A stretch of DNA of 64,000 nucleotides from assembly GCA_964651335.1 (NCBI GenBank), contig CAZYVT010000010.1, forward strand, positions 25,834 to 89,833. Direction: 5' to 3'. Shown piece after piece: positions 10,592 through 19,512 of the stretch. A program made the translations under genes and the position numbers. The notes under the pieces were generated by a model, which did no database searches, was not told the DNA's origin, and worked only from the letters and a program-made list of their open reading frames with translations. Within the stretch, counting starts at the first letter, position 1; every line of letters starts with the position of its first letter. The DNA comes from 2-02-FULL-66-14 sp964651335. GTDB lineage: Bacteria > Pseudomonadota > Gammaproteobacteria > Burkholderiales > SG8-39.

Positions 10592-12532
10592 ATGAGCACA
10601 AGTAGCGTGGAGGTCCTCGCGCGCGTCGGCCGGGTACTGCGCGCGCTGACCGGCGTCGCGGGCGCCGCGCTCACGGTGTACGTGACGCTCGCGCTATTCG
10701 GCTTCGTGCGCAGCTCCTCGCAGCATTACGCCGCGTTCACCTTCGCGGTGATGCTGATGGCCGGCCTGATCAGTGTGCGGGGCGTTCTCGACCAGCGCAT
10801 CTTCAATCCGGAATCGCGGTGGTTTCGCACCCGGCTCTTGGTCGCGCTCGCCGGTTTCCTGCTCGCCTCGGCGGGCGGACTGTACATCCTGTATCACGCC
10901 AAGCGGCTCGAGGTCGCGGCGCCGTACTTCGACAACTTCGACATGGCGATCGGCCTGCTGTTCACCGCCGGAGTACTGATTCTCACCTGGCTGCACTGGG
11001 GCGCGGTGCTCACGCTCGTGATCGCCGCCTCGATCGTGTACTTCTTCTACGGGCACCTGCTCGAGCACCCGCTGCTCACGCACCCGGAATATGACCCGAA
11101 ATTCGTCATGAATTACGTCGGCCTGGGAACCACGCAGGGGTTTTTCTGGTTCGCGCAGACCGCGGTCGACGACATCTATTACCTGGTGCTCTATGCGTCG
11201 GTGCTGTTCGGCATCGGCATGCTTTATTCGATCATCGAGATGGGCAAGGCGATGGGCAACCGCATCCCGGGCGGCGCCGCCGGCCCGGCGGTGATCGGCA
11301 GCAGCATTGTGTCCATGGTGATGGGAGTGGCGGTGTCGAACGTCATGCTCGTCGGGCGCTTCACCATCCCGATGATGAAGAAGTACGGCTACAGCCCGGC
11401 GATGGCGGGTGCGATCGAGGCCGCCGCATCAACCTCCGGCCAGATCATGCCGCCGGTGCTGGGACTCGCCGCGTTCATCATCGCGAGCTTCCTGTCGATG
11501 AAATACATCGACGTCGTGAAGGCCGCAGTGATCCCCGGTTTCCTGTACTTCACCGGCGTGGCGATCGGTGTGATGGTTTACGCGAAGCGCCACAACCTGC
11601 CCAAGCTCAACGAGCCGCTCGACACCGCGGTGATGTGGCGGACGCTGCCGGCGTTCCTCGTTTCGTTCGTCGTAGTGTGCTGGCTGCTGGTCAACTATTA
11701 CTCGCCGTCGATGGCGGGACTCACTGGCTGCATCATCGCGCTCGCGCTGTCGCTGTTTCAAGGCAGGTATCGGCCAAAGCCGAAGGTCCTTGCGCTGGCG
11801 CTGGAAGAAGGACTCGAATTGATGGCGGTACTCGCGCTGCTGCTGATCGCGATCGGCCCTCTCGGGCAGGCGTTTCTCACCACCAACCTTTCCGGGCGCC
11901 TGGGTACTTACCTCGTGGCGGTGCTCCCGGACAGCCCGTTGATTCTGCTGATCGGCGCTGCCATTCTTTCGCTCATCCTCGGCATGGGTTTGCCGACGCC
12001 CGTCGCGTACCTGGTGGTCGCCCTTGCCTTGGTGCCTTTCATGCAGCTGATCGGGATCAAGGCGTTCCTCGCGCACTACTTCGTGTTTTACTTCGCCGTG
12101 TATTCGGCGCTCAGCCCGCCGGTAGCGGTTGCCGCGCTCGCCGCCGCCAAGCTCTCCGGGGCGAGCTTCTGGGAAACGGGCAAGGAGTCGATGAAGCTCG
12201 CCTCCACCACCTTTATCATTCCGTTCGCCTTCGTCTATCGGCCGCAGCTCCTGTCGTTCCCAAACCTCGACTGGAGCGTCGCGCCGCCGATCGTCGAGGT
12301 CCTGCTCATCCAGTGGACCAGCTCGATCGCCCTCTACGGGTACTTCCGGCGCCCGCTGACCACCCTCGAGCGCTGGCTGTTCGGGGCCGTGACGCTGCTC
12401 GGATACTGGGCGATGGTGACCGAGGCGCTGTATTCCACCTTCGTCTTCGCGAGTGTTGTCGCCGCGCTGTTCGTCGCCGTTGGCGTGCGCAGGCCCGGCA
12501 CCGCGCCCGCGCCGTCGGCGAGGGAGGGTTGA
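10592..12532 (+). CDS. TRAP transporter fused permease (4TM plus 12TM)
   Basis: A 646-residue very hydrophobic protein of the fused DctQM type used with TAXI receptors. The N-terminal part (residues 1-200) carries about four helices, and the rest is the DctM-like core with motifs such as AAASTSGQIMPPVLG, LGMGLPTPVAYL and YFAVYSALSPPVAVAALAAA. It imports an organic acid with Na+ or H+ symport, fed by the periplasmic receptor encoded next. It starts five bases after the carboxyltransferase and is followed within 75 bases by the TAXI receptor gene. Confidence 0.93.
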   Translation: MSTSSVEVLARVGRVLRALTGVAGAALTVYVTLALFGFVRSSSQHYAAFTFAVMLMAGLISVRGVLDQRIFNPESRWFRTRLLVALAGFLLASAGGLYILYHAKRLEVAAPYFDNFDMAIGLLFTAGVLILTWLHWGAVLTLVIAASIVYFFYGHLLEHPLLTHPEYDPKFVMNYVGLGTTQGFFWFAQTAVDDIYYLVLYASVLFGIGMLYSIIEMGKAMGNRIPGGAAGPAVIGSSIVSMVMGVAVSNVMLVGRFTIPMMKKYGYSPAMAGAIEAAASTSGQIMPPVLGLAAFIIASFLSMKYIDVVKAAVIPGFLYFTGVAIGVMVYAKRHNLPKLNEPLDTAVMWRTLPAFLVSFVVVCWLLVNYYSPSMAGLTGCIIALALSLFQGRYRPKPKVLALALEEGLELMAVLALLLIAIGPLGQAFLTTNLSGRLGTYLVAVLPDSPLILLIGAAILSLILGMGLPTPVAYLVVALALVPFMQLIGIKAFLAHYFVFYFAVYSALSPPVAVAALAAAKLSGASFWETGKESMKLASTTFIIPFAFVYRPQLLSFPNLDWSVAPPIVEVLLIQWTSSIALYGYFRRPLTTLERWLFGAVTLLGYWAMVTEALYSTFVFASVVAALFVAVGVRRPGTAPAPSAREG

Positions 12533-12606
12533 GACCGTGCATCCGCCCGCCGCAGTAAAGAGTATCTTTGCAGTGCGTCTTTCACCGTGACCCAAGGAGG
12601 AGAACT

Positions 12607-13686
12607 ATGAACGCAAGACTTGTATTTCGCAATCTGCTTAGCGCGCTCGCGCTCGCCGCGCTGCCGTTTGCGCCGGTGCTCGCGCAGAAGCCTGCTGCGC
12701 CGGTCGCAGTGCCGCTGCTGCTCTGCCCCTGGGGCTGCGGCCCGACCGAGTCGGACACGATCCTCATGAACCAGATGATCAAGGAGGGCAGCCCGGTCAC
12801 CCTGCTGCCGCAGGAGACTCCGGGATACATGTACAACATCCGCGAGATGGCGAACGAGCGGCACTGGAAAAAGACCGCGTTCAGTACCGAGGACGTGATC
12901 ATCCAGCTCGGCCTCAAGTGGGGAGGTACGCCGGAGCTGAAGGAGTTCCTGCCCGAGCGCGTGCCGGTCCGCTTCAAGCTGCTGTACGGCGAGACCTGGT
13001 GGGCGCAGGGCAAGTTCTTCGTCACGTTCAACCCGTCCATCAAGTCGCCCGCGGACTTCAAGGGCAAGCGCGTTGCGCTCGGCCTGCGCGGCCAGAGCGA
13101 CTGGGGCGTATTCCCGCGCCTCCTGCTCGAGCACGCTTACGGGGTCACGCCGCAGAACACCGACATCCGGCACCTGACGCCCGCAGCGCTCACCCAGCAG
13201 CTGCTCGATGGCGCGGTCGACGTGGCGGTGACCGGATTCGGCACCGAGCCGAACTTCAACGAGATGCTGATCACCCCGCCCATGCGCCAGCTCGAGGCGG
13301 CGGCCAAGCCGCTGCGCTACATCGGCGTGTCGAAGGAGGCATTCGACAAGGTGAACGCCAAGTTCGGCACCACCTTCCTGCACGTCACGCTGCCCGCGGG
13401 CAAGCTGCCCAAGCAATCCGAGGCACTGTCGCTCGGGTTCGTCCGAGGCTTCAAGGCGGCGCACCCGGATTTCCCGGCCGACGCCGCGTACCAGATCGTC
13501 ATGGCGGTGGCGAAGCACGCGCCGAAGATGAAGGAACTGCACGCGTTGTGGAAGATCTGGTCGCCCGAGCTGATGCTGCACGGCCTTTCGGAGGAGAACG
13601 TGCATCCCGGCGCGAAGCGCGCTTTCGTCGAGCTGGGCTGGTGGGACAAGGTCAAGCAGTATCCGGCCGTCACCTATCCGCAGTAG
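12607..13686 (+). CDS. TAXI-family TRAP solute receptor
   Basis: Periplasmic substrate-binding component for the TRAP permease just upstream. The 359-residue precursor has a Sec signal peptide (MNARLVFRNLLSALALAALP, cleavage probably after VLAQ near residue 27). The mature domain has TAXI features (GTTFLHVTLPAGKLP, GFVRGFKAAHPDF). ATG at 12607 is preceded by a strong AAGGAGGAG ribosome-binding site, the best in this operon, consistent with a receptor made in excess over the permease. Ligand unknown. Confidence 0.87.
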   Translation: MNARLVFRNLLSALALAALPFAPVLAQKPAAPVAVPLLLCPWGCGPTESDTILMNQMIKEGSPVTLLPQETPGYMYNIREMANERHWKKTAFSTEDVIIQLGLKWGGTPELKEFLPERVPVRFKLLYGETWWAQGKFFVTFNPSIKSPADFKGKRVALGLRGQSDWGVFPRLLLEHAYGVTPQNTDIRHLTPAALTQQLLDGAVDVAVTGFGTEPNFNEMLITPPMRQLEAAAKPLRYIGVSKEAFDKVNAKFGTTFLHVTLPAGKLPKQSEALSLGFVRGFKAAHPDFPADAAYQIVMAVAKHAPKMKELHALWKIWSPELMLHGLSEENVHPGAKRAFVELGWWDKVKQYPAVTYPQ

Positions 13687-13690
13687 GGCG

Positions 13691-14440
13691 TTGGAAACGC
13701 CGCTGCAGGGCAGGGTCGCGCTCGTGACGGGCGCGGCGCGTGGCGTCGGTGCATGTATTGCGCGGCACTTCGTTGAGCGGGGAAGCTTCGTCTGGATTAC
13801 TGACGTCGATGTAGACGCGGCCCGCACGTTCGCGGCAGAGCTTGGAACGAGTGCCGCGGCGATGGCGCTCGACGTGCGCGACCGCGCGGCAGTGCGCGCG
13901 GCCGTGGAGCGGATCGAACGCGAACGCGGCGGGCTCGATGTGCTGGTGAACAATGCAGGCCTGCTGGCGAACGGTGCCTTCGACGCCACCGCGGGCGAAG
14001 CCTGGGACAATCTCGTCGCAGTGAATCTGACCGGCGTCTACAACTGCATGCAGGCCGCGGTCCCGGCGATGCGCAGGCGCGGGAAAGGATCGATCATCAA
14101 CATCGCGTCCGTCTCGCACGAGAAGGGCGGCGGAGCCTTTGGCAACGTCTGGTACGGAGCGACCAAGGCCGGCGTGGTGGCGATGACCAAGGGCCTCGGG
14201 CGCGAGCTTGGGCCCTACGCGATTCGCGTCAATGCGATCGCGCCGGCTGTGGTGGCGACCGACATGGTGCGTTCGTTGCTCACGGACGAGGTGCGGGAAC
14301 GGATCGTCGCCAGGATTCCGCTCGGCCGGCTCGCGGAGCCGGACGACGTGGCGCGACTGGCGGTATTCCTTGCCTCGGACGCGTCCTCGTTCATCACCGG
14401 GGAGACGATCGCGGTGGACGGCGGATTTCTCCGCACCTGA
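13691..14440 (+). CDS. Short-chain dehydrogenase/reductase
   Basis: A 249-residue classical SDR: TGAARGVG (residues 13-20, cofactor loop), NNAG (87-90), catalytic Tyr155-x-x-x-Lys159 (YGATK) and a C-terminal ITGETIAVDGGF. Asp38 after the second beta strand (WITDVD) suggests NAD+ preference. It starts with TTG at 13691, four bases after the TAXI receptor stop, so it belongs to the same operon and probably oxidises or reduces the imported compound or a product of it. It resembles 3-oxoacyl-ACP reductase-like enzymes, but that label would be misleading here. Confidence 0.86.
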   Translation: METPLQGRVALVTGAARGVGACIARHFVERGSFVWITDVDVDAARTFAAELGTSAAAMALDVRDRAAVRAAVERIERERGGLDVLVNNAGLLANGAFDATAGEAWDNLVAVNLTGVYNCMQAAVPAMRRRGKGSIINIASVSHEKGGGAFGNVWYGATKAGVVAMTKGLGRELGPYAIRVNAIAPAVVATDMVRSLLTDEVRERIVARIPLGRLAEPDDVARLAVFLASDASSFITGETIAVDGGFLRT

Positions 14441-14457
14441 GAGTCTTGCCGCAGCGT

Positions 14458-15222
14458 TTAAGCGGGGAACGTCTCGGCCATTGCCACGGCCGCACGGCGC
14501 AGGCCCGGCAGGTGCGCGAGCGCGCGCTCGAGCGGCATGCGGGACACGGGCGCATGAACCGCGATCGCAGCGCAGGCGCGCTTTTTCGCGTCGGTGACCG
14601 GCACCGCGACGCAGACCAGCCCGGCGTGGTATTCCTCGTTGTCGGTGGCGTACCGGTTGGCGCGGATGCGGGCCAGTTCCGCGGCAAGCCGCTTTCGCTC
14701 GGTGATCGTGGTCTCCGTGTAACGAGTGAGCATCAGGCGTGCGGCCAGCCGCTCGCGCGCCGACTTCGGGAGCAGCGCGAACAGCAACTTGCCGCTCGCC
14801 GTGCAATGGAGCGGAACATGCGAGCCGGAGGTGAGATTCATCCGCAGCGGCCACGCCGCCTCGACGCGATCCAGATACACCACCTGGGGACCATCGAGCA
14901 TGGTGAAGTTGCAGGTCTCGCCGACCTCTTCCACGAGCCGGGCAAGGATCGCGTGACGCTCGGCCCGCAGGCTTCCGTTCAGCATCACATTGCGCCCGAA
15001 CGAGGCGAGCCGATGGCCCGGCGCATAGCGCCGCGAACCCGGTTCGCGCGACACCAGCCCTGCTGATTCCAGCATTCCAAGCATGCGATAAAGGGTCGGT
15101 TTCGGAAGACGCGCGGTGTCGGTCAGTTCGGCGAGCGATGCAGGCCGGTCGGCAGCAACCAGCGCCTCGAGCAGCGAGAACGCGCGCAGCGTCGCGGGAA
15201 CGTTGTCTTCCTTGTGCGGCAC
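14458..15222 (-). CDS. IclR-family transcriptional regulator
   Basis: A 254-residue regulator: N-terminal winged helix (SLAELTDTARLPKPTLYRML, about residues 28-47) and a C-terminal IclR effector domain (GLVCVAVPVTDAKKR, AAIAVHAPVSRM). It is convergent with the SDR gene and divergent from xsc, the usual position for a local regulator of the sulfonate operon. A 23-base inverted repeat lies 18 bases upstream of its ATG. The inducer is likely a pathway intermediate, but this is inference from position. Confidence 0.9.
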   Translation of the reverse strand: MPHKEDNVPATLRAFSLLEALVAADRPASLAELTDTARLPKPTLYRMLGMLESAGLVSREPGSRRYAPGHRLASFGRNVMLNGSLRAERHAILARLVEEVGETCNFTMLDGPQVVYLDRVEAAWPLRMNLTSGSHVPLHCTASGKLLFALLPKSARERLAARLMLTRYTETTITERKRLAAELARIRANRYATDNEEYHAGLVCVAVPVTDAKKRACAAIAVHAPVSRMPLERALAHLPGLRRAAVAMAETFPA

Positions 15223-15239
15223 ATTGCGAGTTTATCGAT

Positions 15240-15262
15240 TTCTGGAACGAATTGTTCGAGAA
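15240..15262. promoter_or_regulatory. Candidate IclR operator between iclR and xsc
   Basis: An imperfect inverted repeat of 23 bases: outer arms TTCT / AGAA and inner arms GAAC / GTTC are exact, and 18 of 22 paired positions agree. It sits 18 bases before the regulator start and about 100 bases before the xsc ATG, in the only non-coding DNA between the two. IclR-family sites often have this short palindromic form. Confidence 0.55.
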
Positions 15263-15362
15263 ACCCGCCCGAATCGTTGCGCCTGCAGGGTCGCTGTGAG
15301 AGACTTTGGAACCACATCCATTCCGCCGCGTCCGCGGCAGATTGCTTCAACGGAGAATCCCG

Positions 15363-17150
15363 ATGACCAACGTCGCCGAGGCAAGACACATGGTGGTGAC
15401 CGGCAAGCAGCGCATGACTCCCTCCGAGGCGTTCGTGGAGACGCTCGTTGCGCAGGGGGTGAGGAACGTGTTCGGAATCGTCGGCTCGGCCTACATGGAC
15501 GCGCTCGACCTGTTTCCAGCCGCCGGCATCCGCTTCATCCCGACCGTGCACGAGCAAGGTGCGGCGCACATGGCGGACGGCTACTCGCGCGTGTCCGGCA
15601 AGCACGGCGTGTGCATCGGGCAGAACGGTCCCGGCATCACCAACTTCGTCACCGCGATCGCGGCAGCGTACTGGGCGCACAGCCCGGTCGTCGCGATCAC
15701 GCCCGAGACCGGCACCATGTCGATTGGTCTGGGCGGTTTTCAGGAAACGGACCAGCTTCCCATCTTCTCGAAGATCACCAGGTATCAGGCGCACGTGAAC
15801 AACCCGGCGCGCATGAGCGAATTGACGGCGCGCGCGTTCGATCGCGCAATCCTCGAGATGGGGCCGACCCAGATCAATATCCCGCGCGATTACCTCTACG
15901 GCGAGATCGAGTGCGAGATCCCGCAGCCGATCCGGATCGAACGCGGGCCCGGCGGCGGCGCGAGTCTCGACGCTGCGGCAGAGCTGCTCGCGCAGGCGCG
16001 CTTTCCCGTGATCATCGCCGGCGGCGGCGTGGTCATGGCGGACGGCGTGGAGGCCGCGATCGCGCTTGCCGAGACGCTCGAGGCGCCGGTTTGCAATTCG
16101 TACCTGCACAACGACTCGTTCCCGGCGCACCATCGCCTCGCCTGCGGGCCGCTCGGCTATCACGGCTCGAAAGCGGCGATGAAGGTGCTTTCGCACGCGG
16201 ACGTGGTGCTTGCGCTCGGCTCGCGGCTCGGGCCGTTCGGAGTGCTGCCGCAGTACGGCTTCGACTACTGGCCGGCAAACGCGAAGCTGATCCAGGTGGA
16301 CGCCGATCCGAAGGTGCTGGGTCTGGTGAAAAAGACTTCGGTCACGGTCAACGGCGATGCACGCGAGGCGGCGCTCGCGCTCGCCGCGCGGTTGAATACG
16401 CGCCCGCTCGCAGGCGTTGCAACGCGCGATGAACGGATGGCAATCCTGCGCAATGAAAAGGAGTCCTGGGCGAGGGAGCTCGCGGCGTGGGATTTCGAGA
16501 AGGACCCGTGGAGTCTCGAGGTGGCGAAGGATTCGAGATTCATGCATCCGCGGCAGATGCTGCGCGAGCTGGAAAGGGCGATGCCGGCGGACGCGATGGT
16601 CTCGACCGACATCGGCAACATCTGCCAGATCGCCAACTCGTATCTGCGGTTCAGCCGCCCGCGCAGCATGTTCGGCGCGATGATGTTCGGCAACTGCGGC
16701 TACGCGTTTCCGACCATGATCGGCTGCAAGATCGGAGCGCCGGAGCGCACCGCGGTCGCCTATGTGGGCGACGGCGCGTGGTGCATGAGCTTCGGCGAGA
16801 TCCTCACCTGCGTGCGGGAGAAGATTCCGGTAACGGCGGTGGTGTTCAATAACCAGCAATGGGGCGCGGAAAAGAAGAACCACGTCGACTTCTACTCCAA
16901 CCGGTTCCTGGGCGTGAACCTCGAGAACCCGGGCTTTGCCGGCATCGCGAAGGCGATTGGCGCCGACGGGATCGTGGTCGACAAGGTGACTGACGTGGGC
17001 GATGCGTTCCGCCAGGCCTGCAAGGCGCAGAAGGATGGCCGGACCACGATCGTCGAGATGATGTGCACGCGCGAGTTGGGCGACCCGTTCCGCCGCGATG
17101 CGCTGAAGAAGCCGAAGCGCATCCTGGAGAAGTACAAGGGCTATCAGTGA
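15363..17150 (+). CDS. xsc: Sulfoacetaldehyde acetyltransferase
   Basis: A thiamine-diphosphate enzyme that converts sulfoacetaldehyde and phosphate to acetyl phosphate and sulfite, the carbon-sulfur bond cleaving step of many C2-sulfonate pathways. The 595-residue protein is very close in pattern to characterised Xsc: KMTPSEAF-like start (RMTPSEAFVETLVAQGV), Glu64 in VHEQGAAHMADGYSRVSG, GIGLGGFQE-like MSIGLGGFQETDQLP, NSYLHNDSFPA, and the ThDP-binding VGDGAWCMSFGEI...NNQQWG. ATG at 15363 follows CGGAGAA. Its stop overlaps the next start by four bases. No phosphotransacetylase or sulfite-handling gene is present in the window. Confidence 0.93.
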   Translation: MTNVAEARHMVVTGKQRMTPSEAFVETLVAQGVRNVFGIVGSAYMDALDLFPAAGIRFIPTVHEQGAAHMADGYSRVSGKHGVCIGQNGPGITNFVTAIAAAYWAHSPVVAITPETGTMSIGLGGFQETDQLPIFSKITRYQAHVNNPARMSELTARAFDRAILEMGPTQINIPRDYLYGEIECEIPQPIRIERGPGGGASLDAAAELLAQARFPVIIAGGGVVMADGVEAAIALAETLEAPVCNSYLHNDSFPAHHRLACGPLGYHGSKAAMKVLSHADVVLALGSRLGPFGVLPQYGFDYWPANAKLIQVDADPKVLGLVKKTSVTVNGDAREAALALAARLNTRPLAGVATRDERMAILRNEKESWARELAAWDFEKDPWSLEVAKDSRFMHPRQMLRELERAMPADAMVSTDIGNICQIANSYLRFSRPRSMFGAMMFGNCGYAFPTMIGCKIGAPERTAVAYVGDGAWCMSFGEILTCVREKIPVTAVVFNNQQWGAEKKNHVDFYSNRFLGVNLENPGFAGIAKAIGADGIVVDKVTDVGDAFRQACKAQKDGRTTIVEMMCTRELGDPFRRDALKKPKRILEKYKGYQ

Positions 17151-18124
17151 GGCGGACGTCCGTGAACACGCTGAGGGCGCTGTCGATCGCGGCTCTTGTT
17201 GCGGTCGCGTCGGCGGCCATCGCGCAGGACTGGCCGACGAAGCCGGTCCGCTTCATTGTTCCGTACCCGCCGGGTGGAGGCACGGACGTAATCGCCCGCA
17301 TCATGCAGAACCGGATGTCGGAGGGGTTGGGTCAGCCGATCGTCATCGAGAACCGCGGAGGCGCCGGAGGCGCCGTCGGCACCGAGGCAGCGGCGAGGTC
17401 CGCGCCTGACGGGTACACGTTCCTGTTTACGCTTTCTTCGCACACCATCAATCCGCTGCTGTACAAGCTCAGCTACGACGTCGAGAAGGACTTCGTGCCG
17501 GTGTCGCTCATCGTGAGCGTGCCGCAGCTGATTGCCGCGAATCCCGGTTCTCCGGTAAAAAGCATGCAGGACCTTGTCGCCCAGGCGAAGGCAAGCCCGG
17601 GCAAACTCGCGTTCGCCTCGGTTGGGAACGGCACGCCCTCGCACATCGCGGGCGAGCTGCTCAAGTTCAAAACCGGCATCGACATCCTGCATGTGCCCTA
17701 CAAGGGCGGGGGACCCGCGGTGACCGACACCATTGCAGGCCAGGTGCCGCTCATCTTCGTCACGGCGCCTGCCGCGATGTCGCAGGTGCGCGCGGGGAAA
17801 TTGCGCGCGCTTGCGGTCACGACATTGAAGCGCTCGCCGGGCGCGCCTGATGTTCCCACGGTCGCGGAAGCGCTCAACATCCCGGACTACGAGGTGGATT
17901 CCTGGTACGCCATGTTCGCGCCGACGAAAACTCCGCCCGCGATCGTGGCGCGAATGCAGAGGGAAGTCGCGAGGGTCGTGCAACTCCCCGAGGTGCGCCA
18001 GAAGCTCGTCGAGCAGGGCGGCGATCCGGTCGGCGGGGCATCGGAGGACCTCGATCGCGTGGTCAAGGCGGAGCTGAAGAAATGGGCCGAGCTCATCCAG
18101 GCCGCGAAGATCAAACTCGATTGA
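17147..18124 (+). CDS. Bug-type tripartite tricarboxylate transporter receptor
   Basis: A periplasmic receptor of the TctC/Bug family, 325 residues. It has a signal peptide (cleavage likely after AIAQ), then DWPTKPVRFIVPYPPGGGTD, the family's hallmark N-terminus, and HVPYKGGGPAVTD. GTG at 17147 overlaps the xsc stop (GTGA) and has AGGG seven to eight bases upstream; GTG at 17162 is an alternative start. No TctA/TctB membrane subunits are nearby, which is common for Bug proteins. Its position inside the xsc-sauS-sauT operon suggests it captures the sulfonate substrate, but ligand specificity is inference. Confidence 0.9.
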   Translation: MRRTSVNTLRALSIAALVAVASAAIAQDWPTKPVRFIVPYPPGGGTDVIARIMQNRMSEGLGQPIVIENRGGAGGAVGTEAAARSAPDGYTFLFTLSSHTINPLLYKLSYDVEKDFVPVSLIVSVPQLIAANPGSPVKSMQDLVAQAKASPGKLAFASVGNGTPSHIAGELLKFKTGIDILHVPYKGGGPAVTDTIAGQVPLIFVTAPAAMSQVRAGKLRALAVTTLKRSPGAPDVPTVAEALNIPDYEVDSWYAMFAPTKTPPAIVARMQREVARVVQLPEVRQKLVEQGGDPVGGASEDLDRVVKAELKKWAELIQAAKIKLD

Positions 18125-19512
18125 ATCTGTCTGTGGCGGCGCTCGTGCGGCGCGCCCGCGCGGCGCAGGCCGAATTCGAGCGCTGGACGCAGGAGCGCGT
18201 CGATGAAGCGGCGCTCGCCTGCGGTTGGGCGATCATGAAGCCGGAGAACAACTGCACGCTCGCCGAAATCTCGGTGCGCGATTCGGGGCTCGGCAACATC
18301 GCCGACAAGATCGCCAAGAATCACCGGAAAACTCTGGGCCTGCTGCGCGACCTGCAGGGCGTGCGGACCGTCGGAGTGATCGGGGAGGATCCGGCAAGAG
18401 GCGTCACGGAGATCGCGCGCCCGGTGGGCGTGGTAGCGGCGATCACGCCGTCGACCAATCCCGGCGCCACGCCGGCGAACCAGATCATCAACGCGGTGAA
18501 GTGCAGGAACGCGATCATCCTTGCGCCTTCGCCCAAAGGCTACACGGCCTGCGAGAAGCTGCTGGAATTCACGCACGGCGAGCTCGCCAAGGCCGGCGCG
18601 CCGAAGGATCTGGTGCAGCTCTTGCCCGCGCCCGTGACCAAGGAGGCGATGCGCGAGCTCATGCGCCAGGCCGACCTGGTCGCCGCGACCGGGTCGCAGG
18701 CGAATATCCGCGCCGCCTATTCGAGCGGGACGCCCGCGATCGGTGTCGGCATGGGCAACGTGGTCTCGATCGTGGACGTGTCGGCCGATCTCGCCGATGC
18801 GGCCGCCAAGATCGCGCTTTCGAAGTGCTTCGACAATGCCACGAGCTGCTCCTCCGAGAACGCAGTCGCCATCCTCACGCCCGTGTATGACGCCATGCTC
18901 GAGGAGATCGTGAAGCAGGGTGGTGTGATGCTCGACGCGGGCGAGAAGGATGCGCTCCGGAGGCTGATGTTCCCCGACGGCAAGCTTGGCCCCACCGCCA
19001 CTGCGCAGTCGGCGCCGCACATCGCGGAACTCGCGGGCCTGTCGCGCGACGCAGTGCGCAAGGCGCGTTTCCTCATGGTCGAGGAGAGCGGCGCCGGAGC
19101 GTCGTTTCCGTTCTCGGGCGAGAAGCTCTCGCCGGTGCTTGCGGTGTACCGGGCGCCGGACTTCGACGAGGCCTTCCGCATCACCTTGGCGATCTACGAC
19201 TATCAGGGCAAAGGCCACTCGGTTTCGATCCACAGCAAGGACGAAGCGCAGGTCATGCGCCTCGGGCTCGAGATGCCGGTGGCGCGCGTGATCGTCAACC
19301 AGGCGCACTGCATCGCCACCGGGGGCAGCTTCGACAACGGGCTGCCGTTCTCGCTTTCGATGGGCTGCGGCACCTGGGGCAGGAACAGTTTCTCCGACAA
19401 CATGCACTGGCGCCACTTCCTCAACATCACACGGATCTCCCGCGTCATCCCGGAACGGGTGCCGGCGGTCGATGAGGTGTTCGGCGCCTGGTTCGCCAAG
19501 CACGGCAGATGA
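18121..19512 (+). CDS. sauS: CoA-acylating aldehyde dehydrogenase, SauS-like
   Basis: Predicted sulfoacetaldehyde dehydrogenase (acylating), reducing sulfoacetyl-CoA to sulfoacetaldehyde with NADPH or NADH. The 463-residue protein belongs to the acylating branch of the aldehyde dehydrogenases: Cys243 in NATSCSSEN is the catalytic thiol, and AITPSTNP and TGSQANIRAAYSSGTPAIGVG are cofactor and substrate segments. It starts at TTG 18121, overlapping the receptor stop by four bases, and ends overlapping the ligase gene by four bases. The specific SauS assignment rests on the xsc and CoA-ligase neighbours; by sequence alone an acetaldehyde or succinate-semialdehyde acylating enzyme would also fit. 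Confidence 0.82.
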   Translation: MNLSVAALVRRARAAQAEFERWTQERVDEAALACGWAIMKPENNCTLAEISVRDSGLGNIADKIAKNHRKTLGLLRDLQGVRTVGVIGEDPARGVTEIARPVGVVAAITPSTNPGATPANQIINAVKCRNAIILAPSPKGYTACEKLLEFTHGELAKAGAPKDLVQLLPAPVTKEAMRELMRQADLVAATGSQANIRAAYSSGTPAIGVGMGNVVSIVDVSADLADAAAKIALSKCFDNATSCSSENAVAILTPVYDAMLEEIVKQGGVMLDAGEKDALRRLMFPDGKLGPTATAQSAPHIAELAGLSRDAVRKARFLMVEESGAGASFPFSGEKLSPVLAVYRAPDFDEAFRITLAIYDYQGKGHSVSIHSKDEAQVMRLGLEMPVARVIVNQAHCIATGGSFDNGLPFSLSMGCGTWGRNSFSDNMHWRHFLNITRISRVIPERVPAVDEVFGAWFAKHGR

